Below are positions 57,536-64,000 of a DNA stretch of 64,000 nt, piece after piece. Location of the stretch: contig CAYVHL010000001.1 of the NCBI GenBank assembly GCA_964451255.1, forward strand, positions 248,001 to 312,000, given 5' to 3'. A program made the position numbers and the translations under genes. The DNA is from JAHBTB01 sp964451255 (GTDB taxonomy: Bacteria; Armatimonadota; Fimbriimonadia; Fimbriimonadales; Fimbriimonadaceae). Position 1 is the stretch's first letter; each line of letters opens with the position of its first letter. Under the pieces are notes generated by a model, which saw only the letters and a program-made list of their open reading frames with translations, did no database searches and was not told where the DNA came from.

Positions 57536-58330
57536 ATGAAGACCTTGAAAGCGAGCTTATTGCCCCTGTGCGTGTTCAGTCTGGCCGCTTTCGCTAGGGC
57601 GGACGACCTCTTGGCCGCGCGCCAGATGATGGCCCAAGCCTTCAGCCACCTGGCTGTGATGGACACGGTCACGATCAACCTGGCTGGAGACGTCCGCGTC
57701 ACAGGTTATCGAGAACGAAAGACGTTCGCTGTCCAAATGGTCGTAGTCCGAAAGATCGTCAACAATCAGGAGCGGATTTACTTTGAAGGTTTGGAAAGCG
57801 AACAATCTTCCAAGACCAGGCGGTATGTCGGCGACGGCGACCACCTGTGGGTCTATGACGCAAAGAGGAACACCTACAGCGTCGTGGATTACGGCAGCGG
57901 CCAAACCCCCGCAGAACGAGGCGGCAAGCTGTTCAACAGTCTCAAACGGGTGACAAGCGGCCCCGCCCAGTTTGTCGCCGGCCTCTTGGCCGACATCGAC
58001 AGGAGCCGGACGGCGGGATATGACGTCGTCGCCTCGACCTGGACACCCTACTTCAGCTTGGCTACGGTGGAGACAAGCCTGATGAGCATCGCCTGCAACA
58101 CGCGGCCCCCTCAGGACACCCACCTGACCTATGGCTTCCAGCTGGACAAAAACAACTCGCAATGGTTCACGTCAGCCGCCTGCGACAGCAGTGCCGTGAT
58201 CAAAGGTCGCCGGACGACGACCGCCTGGTCTGCGTCGTTCTCGGAAGTCGCGCCAGAGCTCACGGATTTCACATTCAGCCCAGGGAACGCGACCCCAGTG
58301 AGCATCACACTCTCGCAAGGCGGCGGCTAG
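57536..58330 (+). CDS. Secreted LolA/DUF2092-like protein
   Basis: A 264-residue exported protein, signal peptide MKTLKASLLPLCVFSLAAFA then RADDLLAARQMM. Alternating strands such as VTINLAGDVRVTGYRERKTF, RYVGDGDHLWVYDAKRNTYS and HLTYGFQLDKNNSQ fit a LolA-like beta fold, in the DUF2092 style. This is an inference from pattern. It is divergent from thrS and its 3' end overlaps the convergent glycosyltransferase gene by 4 bases. Confidence 0.7.
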   Translation: MKTLKASLLPLCVFSLAAFARADDLLAARQMMAQAFSHLAVMDTVTINLAGDVRVTGYRERKTFAVQMVVVRKIVNNQERIYFEGLESEQSSKTRRYVGDGDHLWVYDAKRNTYSVVDYGSGQTPAERGGKLFNSLKRVTSGPAQFVAGLLADIDRSRTAGYDVVASTWTPYFSLATVETSLMSIACNTRPPQDTHLTYGFQLDKNNSQWFTSAACDSSAVIKGRRTTTAWSASFSEVAPELTDFTFSPGNATPVSITLSQGGG

Positions 58331-59508
58331 CCTGCAAGTATCTTCTCGAACCGGTCCGTGATCGATTGGATATCGAACGTCTTTTCGGCGTACGCGCGTC
58401 CGTTCCTACCCATCTCCGCCCTCATCGACTGGTCAGCGGCGAGTTCTTTTCCCGCGCAGATGAAGGCGTCCTCGTCCAAAGGCGAGACGGCCTTCCCTGC
58501 CCCGTGGCCGGTGACGATGCGAGCGATGAGGTTCTCCGGCGGGACGGCGAGGAGGATCGCCCTACCGGCGCTCAGATAACTCAATACCTTTGATGGAACC
58601 GAAAAGATCCCTGCCGACGGCTCCAGGATCGCGACGAGGACGTCAGCCGACCCAAGCACCTGGGGAAAGACGTCCACCGGCTGGAACGGCAAGAGGACGA
58701 CGTTGTCCAGTCCCTTGGCGACGGCGTTTTCTCTCAGCCAGTCGACGCTCGTTCCCTCACTGACCACGACCAGCCGGAAGCAGGGGTCTTTGCGGTTCAA
58801 CTCGGCCAGACGTAGCAAGAGACCGGGGTTGTGCTTCATCCCCAGCGTCCCTGTGTACACCCAGTTGTTGGTCTTGTCCAGACCGTGCGTGCGAGACCAG
58901 TCGTTGGCCTTGTCACAGAGCGGGATCTGCTCGATGGGCGACCAGTTTTCGATGGTGTGCACCCGGGCGTCTTCGACCGGCACGAAGGGCCGGAAGTCGT
59001 CGCAGATCATCACGACCTGGTCGGCCCGTTTGAGCAGCCGCTGCTCATACCCGACCCACATCTTGCCGAGGAGGCCGCCGACAACCGGCACCTTGTGCCG
59101 CATGATCTTGTCCGCCGCCACGCCGATTAAGTCCTGGACCCAGAAGAGGTGCTTGGCGCCACCTTGGTGGGCGGAGGCCTGGATCTGCTTCAGGGCGTCG
59201 AGCGGGGTGTTGGCCGTCACGACCCAGTCGGGTTTGAACTTGGTGATCCGTTCGACAGCCAGGCGCCCGTGCTCCACGTCCGCCTTCCTGCGAGCGTAAA
59301 GGTTCATCTTGTCAAAGCCGCCGCCCGGCAGGGTAAGGGCCTCAACCTCGAAGGTAGGCGCGTCGCCCTCGCGCTTCACCAAGTCGCCCTGCGGACTGAG
59401 GAAAGAGCCGGAGAAGAGGTGCAAGACCTCGTGGCCGCGAAGGGCCAGAGACCGGCTCAAGCTCAGTGCGCACAAGTGTCCGGGATAATCGTGGACGACG
59501 ATCCTCAT
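58327..59508 (-). CDS. Glycosyltransferase family 4 (WbuB-like)
   Basis: A 393-residue GT-B enzyme. The start MRIVVHDYPGHLCALSLSRSLALRGHEV is typical; the C-terminal half has NWVYTGTLGMKHNPGLLLRLAEL, SVPSKVLSYLSAGRAIL and GAGKAVSPLDEDAF, the usual GT4 nucleotide-sugar site. It presumably adds a sugar to a lipid-linked polysaccharide. It is the last gene of a minus-strand cluster that also makes nucleotide sugars. ATG 59508 is preferred over an upstream codon at 59547. Confidence 0.88.
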   Translation of the reverse strand: MRIVVHDYPGHLCALSLSRSLALRGHEVLHLFSGSFLSPQGDLVKREGDAPTFEVEALTLPGGGFDKMNLYARRKADVEHGRLAVERITKFKPDWVVTANTPLDALKQIQASAHQGGAKHLFWVQDLIGVAADKIMRHKVPVVGGLLGKMWVGYEQRLLKRADQVVMICDDFRPFVPVEDARVHTIENWSPIEQIPLCDKANDWSRTHGLDKTNNWVYTGTLGMKHNPGLLLRLAELNRKDPCFRLVVVSEGTSVDWLRENAVAKGLDNVVLLPFQPVDVFPQVLGSADVLVAILEPSAGIFSVPSKVLSYLSAGRAILLAVPPENLIARIVTGHGAGKAVSPLDEDAFICAGKELAADQSMRAEMGRNGRAYAEKTFDIQSITDRFEKILAG

Positions 59509-59509
59509 G

Positions 59510-60508
59510 TCAAGACTTGACTGGCATGAGGTTCTCGTTGGCGACATACCACGGGATGGTCTTCTCCAGCCCCTCGGCTAGGGTGACCTTCGGCGTGTAT
59601 CCGAGCGCGCCGACTTTGGTGATGTCAGGCACACGGCGGTGCGTCTGTCCAGCTGGTTCTGGGCCGGGGACCACGTTCGCCTTACGGCCGAAGTGTTCGA
59701 TGACCAACTCCGCGACATCCTTGATCGTGTGCTCGAAATGCGTGCCCACGTGATAGATGTTCGTGCCAGACCCGAGGGTGAACGCCCTGACGCAACCGTC
59801 GGTGAAATCGTCGATGTAGCAGAACGACCGCTGGGCGGACCCGTCACCCTGGATAGGGAACGGAACGTCACCACTGGGATTGTCCGCCACCGCGTGTTTC
59901 GCACGCAAGGCGAACTGGGGAAGGACGTGCTCCCACCCCATGTCAGGCCCGTAAACGTTGTGCGGACGCACGATCAGAACCTTGTCGAAGACCCCTCGGC
60001 CATAGTTGATGGCGAGAAGCTCCGAGATCATCTTGCCTCCTCCGTAGCTGTACCTCGGGTTCAACGGGTCGGGGACAGAGAACGGGACGCTCTCTGGGGT
60101 GGGCACCATCGGCGGTGTCTGATAGACCTCGCTGCTCGACATGTACCAATACTCTTTGACGCCGTGTTTGGTCGCGGCGTCGAGCGTGTTCAGCGCCCCC
60201 TTCACTCCCACCTCCAGAACGAGCTTCGGCTTCTGGTAGAAGAACTCGGTCCCGTTGACAAAGGCAAGGTTGGCGACGACCTCCATTCCCTTGGTGGCCC
60301 GATCGACCGCGTCCATGTTGCGGACATCACCCTCGACGAACTCAATGTCGTCCATGACGTCGCATAGCCTTCTCGGGTTGCCCCGGGAGTTGTCGTCCAT
60401 ACACCTGACGTGCCAACCCTCGTTGAGCAAGCCCTTGACAAGGGCGCTGCCGATAAACCCGGATCCGCCTGTGACCAATACCTTTCTGCTCACGACCTCT
60501 TCCCCCAT
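59510..60508 (-). CDS. NAD-dependent sugar epimerase/dehydratase (SDR family)
   Basis: A 332-residue extended SDR enzyme. The cofactor loop is VLVTGGSGFIGSALV (about 10-24); the catalytic segment is YWYMSSSEVYQ with YSYGGGKMISE (Tyr and Lys of YxxxK). HNVYGPDM and RSFCYIDDFTDGCVRAF are typical of nucleotide-sugar epimerases. The substrate is unknown; the 6-dehydrogenase just upstream suggests a uronic acid or its derivative. The ATG overlaps the dehydrogenase gene by 19 bases; a GTG at 60493 (GTGA overlap) is an alternative. Confidence 0.88.
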   Translation of the reverse strand: MGEEVVSRKVLVTGGSGFIGSALVKGLLNEGWHVRCMDDNSRGNPRRLCDVMDDIEFVEGDVRNMDAVDRATKGMEVVANLAFVNGTEFFYQKPKLVLEVGVKGALNTLDAATKHGVKEYWYMSSSEVYQTPPMVPTPESVPFSVPDPLNPRYSYGGGKMISELLAINYGRGVFDKVLIVRPHNVYGPDMGWEHVLPQFALRAKHAVADNPSGDVPFPIQGDGSAQRSFCYIDDFTDGCVRAFTLGSGTNIYHVGTHFEHTIKDVAELVIEHFGRKANVVPGPEPAGQTHRRVPDITKVGALGYTPKVTLAEGLEKTIPWYVANENLMPVKS

Positions 60509-61833
60509 GCCTTGACCGAACCAAACCGTAGATAGGTCACGCCGTCGGTGAAGTCCTGCCCGTCTGCCGAGATGCAGTCCCAGCAATCAAAGATCAACGC
60601 TGGCTTCTGCATCGTGCTGGACAAGCCTTCGTAGTCGAGCCGCGAGTAACCAAGGTGGTTGTTTGCCACGATGACCACGCTTGACCCGTCAAACGCCTGT
60701 TCGACTGTCGCCGGTTCGATGCCCAATGTGCGGATGTCTTCGTCCTTGACGGCGAAGTCCTGTCCGAACAGCTTAGCCTTCGGAAAGGCCTTTTGCACCG
60801 CCGGGATGATGAGCTTTGCCGGTGTCCCTCGCAAGTCGTCGGTCTCAGGTCGGCCCTTGAAAGCGAGCCCACAGATCGTCACCTTCATGTCTGGTTTGAC
60901 GCCGTGCTTGGACGTCCAGTCAAGGATCATCTTCGAGACGATGACCGGCAGGTCCTCGTTCAACTTCCGACCGTGGTGGATCAACTGGGGCACAAAGTCA
61001 AAGTCGCATAGGCTGTGCTGCAGGATGTGCGGATCCTTCTCCAGACACGGCCCGCCGACAAATCCCGGCTTGGCGATGTTCGTCCGTTCATATCCAGTGT
61101 TGGCGGCTCGTATGACCTCGATGCCGTCCAGACCGGCCGCGTCGCAAAGCAACGCGACCTCGTTGCCAAAAGCGAAGTTCAGATCACGATAGGAGTTGTC
61201 CAAGAGCTTGATGACCTCGGCCGTCTCCAAGCTCGAAACACGGATGGTCGTGGGGGTCAGGCTCTGGAACAGCCTGCTGGCCCGCCAGGTGCTTTCCTCG
61301 TCCATGCCACCGACGATCTGCGGCAAGGACCGGAGTTCTTCCAGCGCCCGGCCTTCGATCGTGCGCTCGGGACAGTACGCCTGGTTGAACTTCTTTCCGC
61401 TCGACCGCAAGATGGGTTGGACCACGTTACGAGAGGTACCCAACCGGACGGTCGACCGAAGAATGATCAGACTGTTGTCGGGCATCACGTCCTTCACATA
61501 GTTGCTCGCACGTTCGACCATGTCCATGCGTGGGTTGCCCTGGTCGTTCAGTGGCGTTCCTACCGTCAGGATGAAGACGCGGCATTCCTTGGCGACTTGC
61601 GCTGCGTCGGGGGTCTCAAAGACGAGGTTGCCCAGTTTGACCTGCCTGGCTAACCTGGACTGCAGCCCCAACTCGTAGAAGTGAGCCTTGCCAGCTCGAA
61701 GCCTGTCGACTGTATCGGGGTTGATCTCGACCCCGAGAACCTCAAAGCCGCACTCAGCCATCACGACAGCCAGCGTCAATCCGACGTAGCCCATCCCGAC
61801 AATACAAACCTTTTTGTTCTCAACGTCAATCAT
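60490..61833 (-). CDS. Nucleotide-sugar 6-dehydrogenase (UDP-glucose/UDP-ManNAc type)
   Basis: A 447-residue enzyme that oxidises C6 of a UDP-sugar to the acid. NAD site KVCIVGMGYVGLTLAVVMA, central KLLDNSYRDLNFAFGNE and the catalytic Cys in GFVGGPCLEKDP are clear, and GLAFKGRPETDDLR marks the C-terminal domain. AYCPERTIEG, instead of the NPEFLREG of UDP-glucose enzymes, favours a WecC/WbpA-like substrate such as a UDP-N-acetylhexosamine. Part of the surface-polysaccharide cluster. Confidence 0.92.
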   Translation of the reverse strand: MIDVENKKVCIVGMGYVGLTLAVVMAECGFEVLGVEINPDTVDRLRAGKAHFYELGLQSRLARQVKLGNLVFETPDAAQVAKECRVFILTVGTPLNDQGNPRMDMVERASNYVKDVMPDNSLIILRSTVRLGTSRNVVQPILRSSGKKFNQAYCPERTIEGRALEELRSLPQIVGGMDEESTWRASRLFQSLTPTTIRVSSLETAEVIKLLDNSYRDLNFAFGNEVALLCDAAGLDGIEVIRAANTGYERTNIAKPGFVGGPCLEKDPHILQHSLCDFDFVPQLIHHGRKLNEDLPVIVSKMILDWTSKHGVKPDMKVTICGLAFKGRPETDDLRGTPAKLIIPAVQKAFPKAKLFGQDFAVKDEDIRTLGIEPATVEQAFDGSSVVIVANNHLGYSRLDYEGLSSTMQKPALIFDCWDCISADGQDFTDGVTYLRFGSVKAWGKRS

Positions 61834-61848
61834 CGAATATCCATTTCC

Positions 61849-62772
61849 TTATGCAAGCGCGACCTCATGGTTCAAGAACCACTGATAAGTTTCGGCAATT
61901 CCCGCCTCCAAGTTCACCTTGGGCTCAATTCCGAGGGCAGCCTTGATCTTAGAACCGTCAAGCGCACGCTTGTGTGCGCCCCCTGGCTTCGTGGCGTCGA
62001 AGAAGAGCCGACCCTCATATCCGACCTGCCCGACTACCGCCTCCGCCAGTTCACGGATCGAAGTCTCGCGGTTTGAACTGAGGTTGTAAACCTGTTGGCT
62101 CGCGGGCGACCCAGCCACCTTCAGCAACGCTTGGGCCGCGTCCGTGACATAAAGCAGATCGCGCGTCTGGGTTCCGTCTCCCCAAACCATCATCTCGGCG
62201 GTCCTCGCCTCCTTGTGCTCGTGGGCACGCTTAATCAACGCCGGGACGACGTGTGACTTGGACTCCTCAAAGTGGTCGCCGGGTCCGTAGAGGTTCGTCG
62301 GCACGATATAGGTAAACCTGGTGCCAAACTCGCGGTGCATGGCCTCGGCTGCCACATAGAGCATCCGCTTGGCCAGACCGTATGGCAACGTGTCGTAAGC
62401 AGGGATCCCTTCCAAGAGGCAGGACTCTGGCGTCGGCACCGCCGCGTCTGCGGCATAGGCGCATATCGTGCTGACGATGACCAGGTGGGTCTCGGGCACG
62501 TGCTTGTGTGCCTCGATCAAGTTCATGCCCATCCGCAGGTTGTCGCTGATCATGCGCCCGGGATGGGACTTGTTCAGCCCGATACCACCGACAAATCCGG
62601 CCGCGTGGACGATCGCGTCGTACTTGCCCTCGACCAGTGACGCTCGAAGCCGGCCCAGATCAAACAGGTCAAGAGCTTTACTTGACGGCGCGTCCACGCT
62701 CCAGTCGGCCGCTTCACGGACGAGATGACGCCCGAGAAATCCGTTACCGCCCAACACCAATAGTCTCTTCAT
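61849..62772 (-). CDS. fcl: GDP-L-fucose synthase-like epimerase/reductase
   Basis: A 307-residue SDR enzyme. Cofactor loop RLLVLGGNGFLGRHLV; FVGGIGLNKSHPG and NLRMGMNLIEAHK are the Fcl hallmarks; catalytic residues lie in VIVSTICAYA and YGLAKRM; PTNLYGPGDHFEESKSHVVP and VVWGDGTQTRDLLYVTDAA complete the match. It converts GDP-4-keto-6-deoxymannose to GDP-L-fucose, or carries out a closely related step. GDP-mannose dehydratase lies upstream on the same strand with 241 bases between. Confidence 0.88.
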   Translation of the reverse strand: MKRLLVLGGNGFLGRHLVREAADWSVDAPSSKALDLFDLGRLRASLVEGKYDAIVHAAGFVGGIGLNKSHPGRMISDNLRMGMNLIEAHKHVPETHLVIVSTICAYAADAAVPTPESCLLEGIPAYDTLPYGLAKRMLYVAAEAMHREFGTRFTYIVPTNLYGPGDHFEESKSHVVPALIKRAHEHKEARTAEMMVWGDGTQTRDLLYVTDAAQALLKVAGSPASQQVYNLSSNRETSIRELAEAVVGQVGYEGRLFFDATKPGGAHKRALDGSKIKAALGIEPKVNLEAGIAETYQWFLNHEVALA

Positions 62773-63013
62773 CTTTCAAGTCCAAGCTTAACCTCGGTTA
62801 AGGAGGGACGCGAGGGTCGCTCGTAAAAGTCCCAGATTCTCCTTATTGAACCGGCCTTCGGGCCCGACGACGCTAGGCCAATGCGACCGGGGCAGGCCTC
62901 AGCACACTAAAACCTCTGGCGCGCCAGGGTCGTTCCCTGTCGGGCCGTCCAGCCCGCCTTTCGCTCTGCGTTCCTGAGGATTCCTTACTGGTCAGGCAGT
63001 CGGCCGATGGAAG

Positions 63014-64000
63014 TCATCTCGCTCCAAACTTCTTGGCCATGGCCAAGTCATGTTCGACGAGGATGCTGCACAACTCCCGGCACCTGACCGTCGGTTCCCA
63101 GGCCAGTTCCTCCCTTGCCTTCGCATAGTCCCCTTGCAGCACATTGATCTCAGTCGGCCGGTAGTACTCGGGGCTGACTTGCACGACCCTCTTGCCCGTC
63201 TTGCGGTCGATCGCGCACTCGTCCGCCCCCCCACCACAAAACTCCAGTTCGATACCGGCGTCCTCGAACGACCAACGGACGAAGTCTCGGACGGAATGGG
63301 TCTCGTTTGTCGCCAAGACAAAGTCGTCCGGGGCGTCCTGTTGCAACATGCGCCACATCCCGTCTGTGTATTCCGGCGCGTAGCCCCAGTCTCTTCTGGC
63401 GTCCAGGTTGCCGAGGGTCAAGACCTCTTGGTACCCAAGGGCGATGTTGGCGGCGGCTTGGGTCACCTTTCGGGTGACAAACGTCCGGCCCCGGCGAGGC
63501 GACTCGTGGTTGAAGAGGATCCCGTTGACGGCGAAAATATCATACGCCTCGCGATAGTTGACCACGATCCAATAGCCATAGAGCTTCGCCACCCCATATG
63601 GCGACCGTGGATAGAACGGTGTTGACTCCCTTTGCGGGACTTCGTCCGCCATCCCGAACATCTCGCTGGTCGATGCCTGATAGAACCGTGTCTTGCTTCG
63701 GAGCCCGACCTCCTTGATGGCGTCCAAGAACCGCAGGGTTCCGACCGCGACGACCTCGGCCGTGTATTCGGGCACTTCGAACGACACCTTCACATGGCTC
63801 TGGGCGGCGAGGTTGTAGATCTCGTCCGGGGCGACCTTTTCCAGGAGCCGGTTGAGGTTACTGCTGTCGGTCAGGTCGCCGTAGTGGAGGAAGAACCGGC
63901 TGCCGTGTATCTCCGGGTCGTTATAAAGGTGGTCGATCCGATGGGTGTTCACACTGGATGCGCGTCGGACCATGCCGTGCACCGCATAGCCTTTGTCGAC
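63014..64000 (-). CDS. gmd: GDP-mannose 4,6-dehydratase, 5' end beyond the window
   Basis: The visible part is 328 codons, running in frame to the right edge; the NAD-binding start is missing. Diagnostic segments are HYGDLTDSSNLNRLL, YNLAAQSHVKVSF, FYQASTSEMFG with the YGVAKLYGYW pair (YxxxK), NHESPRRGRTFVTRK and RDWGYAPEYTDGMW. It makes GDP-4-keto-6-deoxymannose for the adjacent fucose synthase. The 241 bases after its stop contain no gene and no convincing terminator. Confidence 0.95.
   Translation of the reverse strand, partial: VDKGYAVHGMVRRASSVNTHRIDHLYNDPEIHGSRFFLHYGDLTDSSNLNRLLEKVAPDEIYNLAAQSHVKVSFEVPEYTAEVVAVGTLRFLDAIKEVGLRSKTRFYQASTSEMFGMADEVPQRESTPFYPRSPYGVAKLYGYWIVVNYREAYDIFAVNGILFNHESPRRGRTFVTRKVTQAAANIALGYQEVLTLGNLDARRDWGYAPEYTDGMWRMLQQDAPDDFVLATNETHSVRDFVRWSFEDAGIELEFCGGGADECAIDRKTGKRVVQVSPEYYRPTEINVLQGDYAKAREELAWEPTVRCRELCSILVEHDLAMAKKFGAR

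Overview
The window looks like a piece of chromosome from a GC-rich, diderm, heterotrophic bacterium, most probably an Armatimonadota member of the Fimbriimonadia type. That placement is an inference. It rests on six large secreted prepilin-like proteins with the leader pattern AFTLIELLVVIAIIAIL followed by FPVFAQAK, each next to a tiny lipoprotein; on lipoprotein and outer-membrane-like genes; and on the general gene content. GTG and TTG starts and 1-20 base gene overlaps are common, so many genes are translationally coupled.

Layout. 1-1000: the 3' part of an uncharacterised tryptophan-rich protein gene and tRNA-Glu. 1-6.2 kb: an NlpC/P60 wall hydrolase, then a glycan module (two overlapping GT2 glycosyltransferases and an O-antigen-ligase/TPR protein). 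6.1-10.5 kb: PBP2, a small membrane protein and PBP1A. 10.5-12.5 kb: an ECF sigma factor, its membrane anti-sigma factor and a MucB/RseB-like lipoprotein. 12.6-20.7 kb: a small beta-barrel-like protein, an M20 peptidase, ferredoxin, apt, an SRAP protein, a 749-residue secreted protein with an STN-like domain, purB and a secreted protein. 20.7-24.7 kb: SRP RNA-dnaX-ebfC-recR-purD. 24.7-28 kb: an ABC-2 exporter with a TPR membrane protein. 28.1-30.5 kb: trpD-trpC-trpF.

30.5-53.3 kb is the unusual part. Complex I genes nuoA, nuoC, nuoD, nuoE and nuoF lie on one strand in the normal order (nuoB is missing) but are separated by other genes. The insertions are prepilin plus small-lipoprotein cassettes (two between nuoC and nuoD, two between nuoE and nuoF, two more after nuoF), and between nuoD and nuoE a GNAT gene, a REP-associated tyrosine transposase flanked by inverted repeat arrays, an ankyrin gene and htpX. 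The six prepilins fall into three pairs of paralogues by internal motifs. I regard this prepilin-lipoprotein set as the best candidate for an undescribed system. After nuoF there is also tRNA-Arg, three genes with a phage-tail or depolymerase look, and a PIF1-like helicase.

53.3-64 kb: a MacB/FtsX-type permease, a GspG-like pseudopilin, secreted proteins, thrS (lacking the TGS domain), and a minus-strand polysaccharide cluster: glycosyltransferase, sugar epimerase, UDP-sugar 6-dehydrogenase, GDP-fucose synthase and a partial GDP-mannose 4,6-dehydratase. Together with the GT2/O-antigen-ligase genes near the left end this points to a complex cell-surface polysaccharide.
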